Of a stretch of DNA of 64,000 nt, positions 12,358-26,339 are shown one piece after another. This DNA is from Leptoclinus maculatus (taxonomy: Eukaryota; Chordata; Actinopteri; Perciformes; Stichaeidae), in NCBI GenBank assembly GCA_032191485.1, contig JAVDOI010000016.1:12634759-12698758 (forward strand). Reading direction: 5' to 3'. A model generated the notes under the pieces. That model worked only from the letters and a program-made list of their open reading frames with translations, had not been told where the DNA came from and searched no databases. Positions within the stretch are counted from its first letter, which is position 1. Each line of letters begins with the position of its first letter. The translations under genes were made by a program, and so were the position numbers.

Positions 12358-15300
12358 GGGGCAGGCGTAAAGAGGAAGAAGTGAGGCACTAACTCAAAGC
12401 ATTCACATTCAAATTATGTATTTTCAGATTTTGAACCGAATGTCAACCTGCTCTGCCTTTTTGTTGATGACATTACCTACAATATTTGGCCACAGTTTGT
12501 AAAATAGGGACAGCTGTTAAGTGGGAGGGGATAAAAATAGATGCCAATTAGCTGTTCCCTTATCTCTAAATGACGTGAAACGTCACCAAAGAAACAACAA
12601 CAGACAAGTCAGGACAGTAAAACAAAAGAAAGGCGACGGCACATGCCTCGACTGAAGTTTACATTTGCATCTCAAATTCAGAGCCACCACCACCTCTGTT
12701 TGATGAGCAGAATGTCACAGGCCCGCGACCACACACTCCCGGGGATACCCCTCCTTTAAAACACGGGGCGTGAGCAGGTGATGAAACGCACATGTGCAGC
12801 TTTAATTATTCAAGCCAACCACCACAAAACTGCACGAAGCAGTAAACTCCAGCAGACGGACGGGGCCGACGTCAGCAGTTAGCGCTGGAGCTCACTGATT
12901 GGTGACTGATCTCAGATAGATATGTGGTTGTTCAATGTAACCACCTCCTTCCACCGGAATGGGAGGTAGAAGGAGATCAACATGTTCTTTATAAAAACAA
13001 AAAGACTTTCTTTGGCTGATAATACAAACAACACACTGGCTAAACTTAAGTAGCACAGACTTGTAGACTTTATTTCCACATGCTGTTAATACATTTTTAA
13101 ATAATTTTCCAGTTTAAATGTGTAAAAACACTGCAATATCCGCACACCATCCTAATTATGGGAATACAGTTACCTCAAGGGAACAATGACTGCCGACTAC
13201 CTTATCCTGCCAATCATGGAATTAATCAACCTCTGCCATTACGACGATTTTAAAATAGTCAAATCAGAGTCACAGAGGACGTGGTAATCACAGGGTGTTC
13301 GGGAGAACAGTAGGTTAGAAAGCTTTGAGCTTTTCTGTTGAGCCAGTCCATGAGACACCAGGTTTAGACTGCGTTGAGCAATCCCAAAACGGTCCTGCCA
13401 CACGGGTCAGCTTTCGTAACGAATTTAAAACCCACAGTCACTCTTATGGCAACAAGAACACGGTGGATTTTTTCTTTTAGAGGACGCAACCTTTCCATTT
13501 GCTCTAGGTCAGAGTACGCAACTCCGAGATAAGACTGATTACACGGCAACAACCACCATTTTGAAGTGCAGATTCTTCACCACTGCTTAGATAGGGTGTC
13601 ACAGTAACAGTTACGAGCTACAATGGAGCACCATGCCACTTCCTTGTTATGGTGTTTTACTTCATATTCAGTCTGTTGTGCTGTGGTGGTCTCTTTCTTG
13701 TCACGTTGCGTCAGCGTGATCGTACATCCTCGGAGGAACATCTTCCTGTTCTGTCACCGGCACACAGTGAAATGGAGCAACTTCTCAGAAAAGTGACACC
13801 TATGTGTTTGTACCAAGTTGTAAAAATGAAGTGTGGCATTCAAGGGAGTTCTAGAGGAGCTTAAGATGCATTTGATAGCACTGCGTCTATTGGTATTAAA
13901 CATGAACATGGAGCAATGTAAAAGAAGTGTGTGACTGTTTGAATGAATTTAAAAAGCAGGGCAATACTTGATGGTTAAACGTGACCGTAAATGATACTGT
14001 GACTGTAATCAATTGTCAAATTCACTAATTGTTGTGTCAGTTTCAAGCTATCGTCAGTAAACGCGTCTGATTCTCTCAAGTCTGCCAGAAACATTTTCAA
14101 ACATCATGCACTGTGAGCTGACCCAGAAAGAAAAAAGATAATGATATTCACAAAGACTGTGCAGCCTGCCTCCTCGTTCACCTGTACTTCACCTCTTCCT
14201 GAGGACGAAAGGAACTTCAAACCGTGGAGTACTGCTGTATATGGTAACTACAATGTCTTAGTCTTCTTCCAACAATTCAAATAAGCCGTATGATGGTGCA
14301 CAACCAAGTCAAATTCAGCTCCACTACAATGCTTTCCATCCCCGTGTTTATGAACGTGGTTTCACGTCAGCAATAACAGCATCAGTGGGTTACGACAGGT
14401 CTTATTTATAGTAATGAATGTCAGTAAAGTTAGAAGACCCAGGTCTATTCTGGGAGGCAACAGTCCTTCCCCCTTCAGGGGCTCCTGTACATACAAACAT
14501 GTACAGGAGCGGACACACGCTACACGACTACAAACAACAGCAAAGACAACAGATGGTTTGACCTACAAACATGACCACGGAGATTCTGGCAATAAAAATA
14601 ATGGCAGATTGACAACATCTGTTTCTTTTTTTGTCTTTTTCTGCCCCTTAAGCTCCTGTTGCCTTTGTCTCCTATTTATCACTGGGGCTTTAACAACTGT
14701 CAAGCAAGAAGAAAAGGAACGTCAGCCTACATTAATGTCATAACCTCACAAAAGATAAAGACCTTTTTCTTCATCACTTTTTCCCCAAATACACACAGAA
14801 ATCTCAAGAGCACACAATGAATTTTAGATGAGGTTTGTCCAGTAAATAAAACACCAACAGGCAGCAGGTAGAGAGACTACAAGGGCACCAGACACGTGGA
14901 ATAACATAAAGAACATGAAGACCTATTCAACAGCAACATATAAACTATATCCAACTGGATTAAAAAGGGATATTTGTCCTTCCCTCTGACAATGTTTGTG
15001 GAGCACTCTGTATCTGGGACAATCTTGTGATAATCCATTACATCATGTGCTTTAGCTAGCCAGTGTAGCCTCTCAACCTCTGGTACCGTCGATATATATA
15101 CACACCATGAAATATTCAACAATTTATGAATATGAGGAGGAGACATGCGTCTTAAATTACACAACAACTGATACTGATTTAATATCGCCGTCTACTAACT
15201 TACCACTCGAGAACTACGCGACAAGCAAAGGCACTGAATGGCACAGAGTCGAAGCGAAGTGGAAAGCGTAAACTGAAAGTGCTGTTAGCAAAGAAAACTA

Positions 15301-15875
15301 ATATGCTTTGTAGCTAACGCCGTGTAGACGGTGGCATTAGACAACACTACCACAGCCAGTCACACAATGAGCAATACAAAGTTACACGTAATGGGCCGGA
15401 CTATTGCACAACACTTCCAGACAAACGGGACTCGTTACAAAGTAACGTATCTCCCGGTTAGTTACACATTTGATTCCGCTTTAATTAAAGTAGGTTTACG
15501 AGCCGTAACGTGACGTTAGCTCACCCAGCAGCACAACCGTGAGGCAAAGTAGCGTTAGCAGTAGCTCCGTGGGTCAGGAAACCTACTGCTAGCGTTAGCA
15601 TAACATTTTAACTGTGTAGACTGTTATATATATTTCCATATATCAAAAGACAGCCCTTCTTTGGTGCTATGAATACGAGCCCAGAGAGCGGAGAGACGCA
15701 CCGCTCATATGAACTAGCTAGCTGGCCACATGCTGTCGCTGGCTCTGCCATGCTGGCTCTGCTCTAAGAGAAGTCACTTGACCACATTTACTTTTCGCGT
15801 GTTCCACACACAGCCCGTATATCCACCCAAACCATATCCAATTATAAATACATATTTACAGGTTTCAATACTCAC

Positions 15876-16000
15876 AATCATGCACGGCACGTGCCTCGGT
15901 GCGGTATGTTTATAGACACGTCCGCGCGCAGTTTTATTCCGATGTCTGTCTCGCACAATGTCAGAGATCAGATCAGCAGCTGCTTCCTCCATACACGCAG
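15876..16000 (-). other. foxn2: candidate FOXN2 non-coding first exon
   Basis: In a GC-rich block, a good minus-strand donor (ATT followed by GTGAGTAT) starts at 15875. A first exon ending at 15876 could splice to the acceptor at 6271-6272. The upper boundary is only a guess. Other usable donors (near 15190 and 15522) exist, so the choice is tentative. Confidence 0.25.
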
Positions 16001-16250
16001 CGCGCGGATCACACAGCGCACGGGCAACGCTACCAAACCCCTTGCCGTCGCCATAGCAACAGGCCCCACTTCAGCCAATCAAAACCCCTCCCCTCCTATC
16101 TCCCCTGGCAACTGCCGCAGCGCAGGAGCTCCCGTGAACGCGCACGCCATCCTGTTTTTGCATCGTGTCAGTGTGTGCTTTCACTTTTTTATCGCCAGCT
16201 GCTTGTAACGTAACATAAGAGGAGGGAAATACGTTTCACGAAAAACATTT
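16000..16250 (-). promoter_or_regulatory. foxn2: putative FOXN2 promoter region (TATA-less, GC-rich)
   Basis: This GC-rich block holds a CCAAT pentamer at 16075-16079, C-rich Sp/KLF-like runs near 16083-16100, and a perfect RFX X-box. It lies upstream of FOXN2, which is transcribed leftward, and has no gene to its right for 10 kb. No TATA box is evident. Confidence 0.45.
16047..16060 (+). promoter_or_regulatory. RFX X-box motif
   Basis: The 14-mer GTCGCCATAGCAAC fits the RFX consensus GTNRCC, 0-3 spacer, RGYAAC with no mismatch. It lies 15 bp from the CCAAT box in the putative promoter. Binding is not shown. Confidence 0.5.
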
Positions 16251-16306
16251 TATGAATGATAGGGTATGCAGTGAAGCAGTGATGGGGTTTATTGTAATTT
16301 GATAAA

Positions 16307-16329
16307 GTGTGTGTGTGTGTGTGTGTGTG
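16307..16329. repeat. (GT)n microsatellite
   Basis: A pure GT dinucleotide run of 23 bases. Confidence 0.9.
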
Positions 16330-19300
16330 AGTGGATCAAGCCGGACGGGTCCACAACACAACAATCCCGCGTTATTTAGGCTACACAAACACCACGGGGC
16401 GGAGAGAAAGGATGTGTCACCACACCCAGCCTCGTGACGATAGCGGACCTTCAGCAGGGCCCCTCCCAGAGTAAACGATGATACAAGGAGCTAACGTGAC
16501 GTGTATATATACACACACAACAGACACATGCTGTTTGAGACCTGAGCATTTAGACAAAGCAAAGACAAGAAATGGGAAGAAAAAGAAAAGCACGATTATG
16601 TAGCCTACTTTCCAAGTTGCAGATGAAACTCATTCTCTGTGAATGTGTGGAAAATCAAAAAAATGCACAAAAGGGTCATTCAGGTGACCGTACAGATGTG
16701 CTTGTAGAGCCACGGGAAAACCATGCAGGCTATCTGTTGAGTGCAGCTTTACTGGCCAACTGACTTCACACCAAACTGTAACTTTCACATGACGGTGATA
16801 CCTTACTCATCTCAGCCACTCCATTTCATAAGCGTACACGAGTAGCTCTCAGTGGACTGATCTAATAGCCTCTCTGTTTGCTTTTACTGTGTCTAACCAA
16901 ATACCGGCCATGCAGCAAGGGCTGTTCTGTACTGGTGTGGATGCACACCCTTGTTTTTCCCCTTCCACTAACTGGACAAACAGGCTTTGCAGTGGCGCAA
17001 AGGCGGCTTTGTGTCAGAGTGAATACCTGAGTGATAATCTGGAAAGTATTTTTCTTGATCTGTGGCTTGGTACTTATCATTAACAGGCTGCTTCAGTGAG
17101 TTCCTTGTTTATCTTGTCTACATTGCACGGAAACAATGTATATTTTATGCCAGAATGGTATTAAATGTTGCAATATTTATTTGACTAACAAAGAAGCACA
17201 TAAAGTGATTTATCAGTGGTGGCAAAGCACTCTGGATACCACTATATTCATTCATTCATGATTTTGAGCCTTCGCTCAGGTTTCTGTGGCATGATTTTCC
17301 TGCACACACTGAGCTATTCTTAGGGCCAGCAAGATGCGTAGACTCTGCCCCATTTTTCCTTCCAGCATCACTCCTAGGGATGGTGAAGTTGCAAAGCTAG
17401 CAAAAGAGAGAGAGAGGAGAGCAAGATGCATTAATAACAGGGAAATGTGGATGCGTTAAGAAGACAGACCCATTAGTCTGTGTGCCTGCAATGGTGCTAA
17501 TCTGATTGTAAAAGCTGTTAAGCTAAAAAAAAAAAAATGCCCCGCTGACCACCATCAGAGATTTTCTTAACAGAGCGTTTCCTGGTCCATATAATGTGTT
17601 GCCTGCACAGAGTGCTGATGACTGACTTTAGGAATGATCCTTCTCTGTGACATGAAAGGATGACAAAAAAGTCTTTGTGAGAACTGTGTTAATTTAACAA
17701 TGGGGGAGAATAATTACAGTAAACAGCTCACTTTGTATCAAAAGGAGTGCGGTGAAGAATAGCAGGATTACAGACTATGAGAGGAGTTCATGTAAGGCAG
17801 TAAAAGTGGTCCTGATGGAAGGGATGAACAATGAGGAAGCTAGCCTGTGATGGAGTAGTGGCCGAGCGTGAATGAGGGTGCAGTGTGTCTTAGCAGCCAG
17901 CCTATGGTGGCACGGCGGTCAGGAGGCCTGCTGCTTTAATGGTCCATAAATCTGTGTGGACTGGCTGGTCTGATGCCGCCCCAGTGAGACCCTCTCATGC
18001 GGAAAATGAATCAGACCGTTTTTTACGGAGCGCAAGTGTGGAAGCTCTCACCCTCCCCTTACTGCCAACGAGCCGATAAGAGCTGCTGCACACGCACGGC
18101 ACTCCATTTCAGCAGGTCTGGAGCTCATAAAACTCTCTATTAGTGACAACCCCTGTTCGTATGCTGCTCTTCATTCAATGTGTCCTCTTGCCTTTGTTGT
18201 TCCAGTCTCCGTTTTCTTTTCTCTCATTACAGCTCGCTTTGGTTTCTGGAGTGGGAAACACAGATGTTGACTCTTTGGTACACAGCCAGCAAAGAGGTAA
18301 AACAACTGTAAAGATAAATCACATTCCAGAAGAAATTCTCTGTAAATTCAAAATAATCTCTCTTTTTTTTTGTCACTCTGTCACACACACGTATACTGAA
18401 TAATACATTTAGCATATTCATTGGAACTACGCCAGGTATCTCTGCCTCTTTCTTTCTCCTGCTTACTCTCTCACATACATTTAGAACAATAGATACGGGT
18501 TGTGTAACGACGTGCATTCTGGGACTATGATGTTGCACAAAGTAATTTGCCATGCAGACTGTATCAAGTATTTTCTCTGGTTATTTCAACTTCGTGTACC
18601 TCAGACAGGTGAGGACATGGAGTGCACTGAAAGTCGCTGTCCTGGTTTGACATGTTGGAACAATCACCTGCAGTTATTAAGGGACTGTGACCAACAGACA
18701 GCCGGCACTCTGAGCTAATTAGTTTGAACCTCCTTTGAAATGCGAAGTGGAAGAGTCATCGAGAGAATTGTGACGTAGATTAAAGAGTGCTAACACACGT
18801 GCACAGATATGCATGCAGAAACACGCGCAGACGCATGTGCACACACACATGCACTAAGGCTCTAAGGCATTTCATTTTCCCAGATTCGTATAGTCAGTGG
18901 GGTTACTGGTTAAACAGGTAGTATTTGCATTCTCTCCAGGACGAGACGGCAACCTTATCTGTGGGTGAAGCTGTTGTTTGAGGTGAGAGAGAGCGCAAAA
19001 CAAGCACGACAGACATCTTATTTCTATCTATAAGTATTCCTAAAAGGCTGTACATTAATGTCTTTGCAGTCATAATAGGGTAAATGTTACTTGCACACAC
19101 CTCTAACTATTCGCAGAGCAACCAGGCGTGGTCAACTTGTTTCAAATGCAACACTTTCTTTGTTCTCCAGGTTTGTTTTCCCTGGAGATTCTCCCAGCTT
19201 TTGCCTGCAGTTATCCTCAACTGAAGAGCGTGTTTGCCTACAGAAGCCTTTGTTTGACAATCCTTTCTGCTAAACGGGTTTCATGAATTGTGTCAGCAGT

Positions 19301-22300
19301 GTGCTGATTGCCTGTTATCTGTCAGCTGATAAGTGCCTTCTTTAATGCACGGGCAATAAAATGCTCAACAATGTAGGGCAGAGAAATGATCCTTTCAACA
19401 GTCAAACAAATATCCCGTAATTCTGTATTGATTCAGTATATTTGTTCAGGTTGGATTGGACATACGCTTGTATAAACAGGCCCAAGTGTCAATTTGTTCC
19501 AGCGGAGGATTAAGCATGCCAGCATGAACTAAGGACAGTAAGTTAAATTGTACTAGAGCTTAATGAAAAAGACCTGTTTAATGAGACTGGACTGTGTAAC
19601 TAGCTGCTTAGTAAATAGATTGTTACCTGTTTTGACATGTTCATTTTAGCAAGCAGCGCTCAGTAAACAAAGAGGTTAACAGTTATGTTGTAATGAAGAC
19701 AAGACTCCTATTCACAACGCAACACAGACATAACCAAAAGCATTAGTTTCCCCCATGTGACACTGCCTCGCCCACAAACCTTGCTTAACAGACATTATAA
19801 AAGAGCTGGGGAGGAATGGATTACCCACGATGTATAGCTGCAGTAATCTGGCATAAAAGAATGATGGTCACACGGTTCATCTCTAAAAAAGTCAGATAAA
19901 GCCAAAAACTCCCCACATGATAGAAAGAGTCATTATGAACCTTCAGAAAATAGTCCTTCGCATTGTCAGTAAAGTCTGGAGTTTAAATATTTCAATCTAA
20001 AATAAACAATACATTCTTCTGTTTGAGTTACTGATTGTAGTTTTAAGCAGACATTCAGTAATGTGCAAGTCATTTTACTGTATATATGCAATGACAGCAC
20101 TTTACCAGACTTGACTGTATCAAGTGAAGGAAGGACTTCCCTTTCAACCGTCTGTATTTACCTGACTAGTTGGCACCAAACACAAAGCGCTGAACTTTGG
20201 TCTTTTTTATGTCGTTCCCTTCAGTGCTGTGCGTTTCTCTCTTTATTGACCAATATCCATGCTATCTCTTTGCACTTTTAAGCACACTAAAACTGCATGA
20301 CTCCCTTATAAAGGACCTTCAAATGGCCCTGCTTTACAATACACCACATGCAGAGGCAATTGAATTAACCCATTGATCCCTGGCGGTTCTATTGCCAAGC
20401 TAAATTTTGTTATTCAACCTTAATGACTGTTCCTTGCAGGCAAATGAACACTTGTAGTCAATTAACTGTGAAGCAGGAGGAGGATACAGGAAAGACAACC
20501 CACTCCAACATGCACCTATAGAGTTTTAAATCAGCGTTGTGGAGTCGTGACGTCTGTAGTAGCATTCAACCAATGACTTCTTCACTGTAAACAACAACAC
20601 GACACCAAAAGCTTTGTTCTTTGACACTCCCTTATCTTTTCACAGTATCTGGTCCTCCCCGCATTGCCTCGGTCACAAACGCACTTTATCTTGTGGGACA
20701 ATGGTGGTGTTGTGCCCGGCAGTGTTGTCTGGCACTACCAGCTCCGTGGTGGGCTATGACACGTATGAGGGATTGCTGATGCTCTTCAAGCAGTTTGAAT
20801 AAGCGTGTGTTGGGTTTTCACATGTGCACACACTCCAGTAATCAGTCCGCCCGCTGTTTTGTAATATTATACACAGATAAACAATTACACACAACTGTTA
20901 TCTACAGTTTCAAATGACAATCTGGCAGTCGAGCTGTGAACCTCCATGAAACCACCTTTTGGTGTTGGGACACTTACGGTATCACTGATTCCCATCACTG
21001 TACCTGCTGCAGTTGCAAAGGGAATGTTGGGAATATTTGGATGTTGGATTTTGGAGCTCAACTGATTTAAAATAAATAGAATTTACAATTACATTTTTAG
21101 AAATATGTATCCTATTGTAAATCAATCAGCTGAAATAAATAATGAGATATAGAAAATATGAGATTATGAGATAAACATAACAAAAAACCTGTTAGCTAAC
21201 AGGATATTGATATTTATTTGAAATAAAAAACTAGAATTAAGGATGAATATTTAAAATTTTTAGCCAAAAGTAATGGATTAAATGTTTGAGTTATGATAAA
21301 TAGCTAGCTAAAGGGATGAATGGCTGAAATACATCAAGGTAACAGATATATGGTTGACATAGTTAGCTTTAAGTAGCTTTTACCAGTCCTGCCAGTAGTA
21401 TGAATGCAAAAGTAGACAAACTCACCTAAACATTGACAGTTTAATTGTATGAAAAATGTAACATCCGCTATTATGTCCACTTTTCACTGTCATCTGACAA
21501 AAAGAAAGGTTGGTGTATGATACCAGTGCAGACCTCCCAATGTTGTCTCTGCACTATGCATATAAAATGAGTGTGACCCGAGGCCCGAGGGGCATTTTAA
21601 ACCCGGCCTGGGTCTGCGGGGAGCCTGGCTGTGAGCGGGCACACGGCTGTAGTGTGGAGAAAGTGGTGCAGTGCCTCTCTGTGCCTGGCTGAGCACTGTG
21701 TAATGAAGCGTGGCAGAGGAGAGAGGAAAGGAGTGTGTCTGCAGGGTAGGCATGGCCCTCGTGTTCCTATGCAACCAGGGCGGATGGCGAGGTGATGCAG
21801 GACCGCCTCTATTCTGCTTACTTGTCATGCTGCTGCCACGCTTTCTTTCGCTCGTTCTGGTGAGTTGTCCTTATTCTCATCTCTTCTCCCATCCCTCTTC
21901 CCTCCCAACACATACATGTGATGCTGTCAAACAGCCTGCCCCATTCCCCAAGGACAATATGCTAAATGTCCCAAACCTAATCTACCAACATTAATTATCA
22001 CGGCAAAGGACAAGGAATCAAGCAGATTTCTGTGTGTAATCTCAAATCAAACTTTGGCAAAACAACCATTCAATACGTGTTAAGTATCTCTATGAATTTC
22101 TTATTTACTTAGATTAGACTCTCTTGTCTTCGTAATTGATTTCTCCTCCTTCCTGTCTGTGAGACAGTTGGCTGCTCTCGACCTTTCAACCAGAGGTCTA
22201 GTGAGAGCAGATGTGCTATTGTTTCAGAGGTGGTGTCTTGACTGATACACTTTCCTGGTGCCTCACCTCACCTCACTCTCCCCTATTTTGATGCACTTTT

Positions 22301-25300
22301 TATATTTGCATATGGATAGATTAACATTCAACAAACATCATTAAAAGCAAAGGCAATGACTAGAATGGGGATGCTCGGATAAGCAAAAACAAGAGAGATT
22401 AAAAATAACAGGTGTGGCTGAAAAAAACCCCACTCTACTTACGTCAGAGTCATGTTGGGATTTTGTGTGTATGTTTGTGTGGGTGTGTGTATCGTTTTAG
22501 AACTTCCCTATGCGAGGAATGACCAAATTGTTTCCATTGATTGTCTAGGAAGTAAAAAGCATGCAGTAGAGAAGCAAGATACAACCCGTGATCATCCTTG
22601 GTGAATGATTTTCATCCCGGGGAGAGCATTACACTACTACAAAGACAAACTCTTGACATATTATCATCTATTGTGAAGCCACACATTTCCTGTGGGCAAC
22701 AAGTGTGGATCTATTCTTAGCCGATGGCCTGGGCTTCAGCCCTTTCTGCTCCGGCTCCTCATAGGTTGGACAGGAGGAGGTGTGATTCAGTCCTGCCAGG
22801 TCTGACTGTGTCACTGTAGCCTACTGTGTCACTGTAGCCTGTGTCCAGCTGTAGAGACGTTGGGGCCCATCGACCATCTGTCCCCGACCAGCAGATTCAA
22901 GGCTCGGTCCCCAGAGCGGGGAACGAGGGGGTGGGAGCGAGATGAGGTCGGATGGGGGAATCAGCTTTGTGTTGCCATAAAGCTGTCTTTCCTCTCTCCT
23001 AGCAACGGCCTCCCATTTCCTTGGTTTTGGGCGGCATGGTCCTGTTGGTCGGTGTGCACGGCCCCCTCACTCACTCTCTCTCTCTGTCCTATTTATGGTA
23101 ATGAGCCATCTGCCCTCTCTGTAACAGCCGCCCGAATAGAGGAGAGGCTGGGAGGGGGGGGGGTGGGGGGGGGGGGGGGCTCTGACAGACAGGAGTCTCT
23201 GAGACAAAGACGCTTGTCCTGTTGTGTCTGCCTCTGCCCCAGTGGATGCCTTCAGATGTGGATGGAGCTCAATGATGGCGAAGAGCGGAGACAATCCTGA
23301 AACGTGTTTTCATTTGCATTAGTGAAGATTATGTAAAGCAGAGATGTTGTTTGAAATAAGGACTGAAACATAAACTGTGTTTGTATTTGTATGCATCTGA
23401 TAGAGAGACAGATAAAGTAACAAGAGTGCTACAGCCTGCAGGTCAGTAGGCCTACATTAAGTGGTTGAGCACAAAGAGCATTTGTAATATCAGTGCTTGG
23501 ATGACCCCTCCACGATCACACGCACACGCACACACACACATTATTGACTCCTGAGCTGAATATTACACAATCCTACTATTATTCAGAGCTGCTACATGGA
23601 TGTGCCTCTGTCACTTAGTGACACGGGAGAGTGGTGGGCACACCAGCCAATACAGAGCCACCCAGCATTCAATAGACCTCTGTTGCCACTGGATACTAGA
23701 TTGGTTACCAAGCCAACACATGTGCCTCACTGTCATATCTCCAACAGATTACTGTCGAAAACAACGGATATCTTGACAGCTAAGCTCCCCATGCTCCAGG
23801 TTTAGGGAAAGTCATATTTATTTAGTATATTATTCTAAGAGGACTGGTGATTCAGTATGAAAAACAGAACTTACCTAATGACTTACCGAAATGAAGATTA
23901 CATAAATGTTCCTTCTGGCCATGGCAACATTGAGTCTAACCATTTTATCATCAGAGGACAACTGCTAGTGCATTACAGACACATAGGCTGTTTGTTTGTC
24001 ATTCACATTTAACGCTGACAAAACACGTCCATTCAGAAAAAAAGGTTCAGCTTGATTCAATATTTCACATAACTTCAGATTTAAGATTAAAAGACACAAG
24101 ACTAAAACCAAAACAAGAACTCCTTCAGTTGGTGGCAAAACAGTAGCCAATGTTGGCTAGAGGTACTAAGGGTTTTGTTCAATTCAATGTCCGACACAAG
24201 ACTCTCAGCTGACTCCTTTCATGAGGTCAATCACCATTAACCTCATCAGGCAGACAGACGGACAAAGTCACCGATGGGTCAATGACCACAGCGCAACAAA
24301 TCACAGATGGTCCTGCTGATTGGCCTGGAGTTGATTGTAGGCATAACACAATCCAACATGACAGCAAACAGATGCATAAACAGTTATTATTAAAAACTAC
24401 AAATGTGTAGGAAAACTAAAGATGTTGCATCAGTTGGGATGATGCTGCCACCTAAAGGCGGTTGCAGGGTAGTTTTGCAGCTCAGTGTGACTCATTCACT
24501 GTAGGAAGTTAATTAGTCTGTGGAACAGTATTCATTTAGATCAGCCAAAGAATATGCTTATTAATTACCATGTTGTCTTCACAGGCACATATTGATATCC
24601 TACGAGGGAAATATTTACACAATCACAAGGTTCAGCAGTGTCAAAAAGACTGAGGTTGGTCAGAGGGGAGATTATTCTTCAGTGCATTTGGCAGTTTGAC
24701 ACTTTTAAGTATGACAAACAGCAGCATCCTGGGCCAAGGGTTGTGGAAAGAAAAGATAGTGACTGCTCAGGATGTATGTGAAGAAAAAGTCATATTTTGG
24801 CATAAAAAACTGAGAAAGGTGAAGCAGCGTTCAGACAGGAGAGACAAAAAGACAGACCGAAGGTAAAGTATCACGGGATGCTCCTCTTCGCACAGCATGC
24901 AGTGAATACCATGAGGTAGAGATGAAGAGACATCTAGTGGTCAACCAGGCTACTGTGCAACAGTATGTTCATTTCATGTAAACTGAGGAGAGCAACAATA
25001 AACCCAAATGTATGATCAAAAAATAGAAAGATGACAAAAATACTCTTCTACATACACATCTTATTTTCTCTTTTTAAAAAAAAAAAAAAACGTTTATCAC
25101 AGAAGCACAGGTGTAAATAATTACATAATAGTGACAGAAGTCCATCAATTTCTCATATACTGTGTGTATGGTGTTTTTGGTTAAGATGTGACGCCAATGG
25201 GTCTGATGAAGCGTCAGTATGTGACGAGTTGGAATGAGAATGTGTTGGTGAGGCCCTTTCCAGTGTATGGTCATGCTGAACAGCACCGCCATCATACAAA

Positions 25301-25416
25301 ATACCCAATTTTCAAATTGCAATAAGTCAGGTGCCATTTCACCTGAAGTTGAAACACGTTTGTGAATTCTTAGGTAAGATAATTTGCTGCGTAGGTTTGG
25401 TATGTGTGGCTATATT

Positions 25417-25440
25417 ACACACACACACACACACACACAC
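25417..25440. repeat. (AC)n microsatellite
   Basis: A pure AC dinucleotide run of 24 bases. Confidence 0.9.
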
Positions 25441-25681
25441 TCCAGTCTGTTGTAAAACCTCCGAGCATCCTTAACAGGTGCCAAATCACTTCAACAGACT
25501 CTTCTTAATGTGACAGAACAGTGGATCAATACTAAGGTGACCTCAAAACACTGAGTTTCTCATTTTCATTCAACAATGTTATTATCTGAGACACTATGCA
25601 ATTTAAGATTACGTGATTGACAGCTTTGCTTTCTAACCAAGCCCGCTTCTTATCACTTCATGCAAAGTATGCATGAAAATA

Positions 25682-25725
25682 ATAATGAGACACTTTATTG
25701 ATCCCTGTGGAGAAATTATCTTCTT
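25682..25725. mobile_element. fragment of a teleost non-LTR retroposon 3' end (Expander/RTE-like)
   Basis: The text ACTTTATTGATCCC followed by a spacer and GAAATT is, from general knowledge, a very common terminus of teleost RTE-like elements and their SINEs. Only this short end is visible. A RepeatMasker search with a fish library would settle the family. Confidence 0.45.
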
Positions 25726-26339
25726 AATTGCCTCTTCTCTCAGCTCAAGGAACTTTCAGTAGCCTAGTATGGTTTTCGAATTGGACAAGGACAGCTTTCT
25801 TATCACTGAGGGACCAATCTGTTCTCACGGATCAATCCTGTATTTTATTTTCAATGTATTTTTGCAGATTATGCTAAATTAATTATGAATCAAATGTTAT
25901 TTTATAGGTCCCAGATCAAGCAACACATACATTGTTTAATAAGATATACATTTTGTTGGATAAAGAGTAGTCAACTCTATCATAGCATGACAAAATATGA
26001 TGTGTGCTATTAGGTATTTTGGTTTCACCGACAGCAATCATAAATAGATGGCAATCTGTTAGATTAAACAATGTGGGAAAGCTCGCATTCCTTGATCAAC
26101 TGGGAGATAAGTAGGATAAGGTTTGTCTTCCTCTTCAAGTAGGAGACTGACAATGTGCCCTTTAGCGAGACACTTTACCTCCACCTACAAGGATTATTAT
26201 AAGGATTGTTCAGCTCAAACGTGTAGGCCTAAATGTGAAGTAGAGTGCTGCTGCGACGGACAGCTGATTCTCTCATGATGGATGCTTGAATGGTTCAGAT
26301 CCTGTTGAGTTACAAACGTAAATGCAAATCACCGTTGAA

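Larger units (their letters stand above)
6271..15875 (-). other. foxn2: FOXN2 5' intron / upstream region without coding sequence
   Basis: Upstream of the first coding exon, which begins with an acceptor at 6271-6272, so at least one non-coding exon lies further up. I recognise no coding family here. It holds an AG run at 6271-6295, (CA)n at 7436-7462 and 12330-12357, and G runs near 7270 and 12197-12213. Several CGTTAGC or GCTAACG motifs lie at 15,300-15,600. The open frames seen are short and unconvincing, for example 10712-11002. Confidence 0.6.
16330..26339. other. FOXN2-FBXO11 intergenic region
   Basis: About 10 kb between two divergently transcribed genes. I recognise no gene or RNA. 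The open frame at 22860-23300 is low-complexity in part and matches no family known to me. G runs lie at 23150-23180, a CA run at 25417-25440, and a fish-type retroposon terminus at 25682-25725. Enhancers are plausible beside a forkhead gene but cannot be shown from one sequence. Confidence 0.6.

Noticed and set aside
22860..23300. 146-codon open frame as a gene
   Set aside because: It runs through a poly-G tract, shows no family resemblance and no splice partners.
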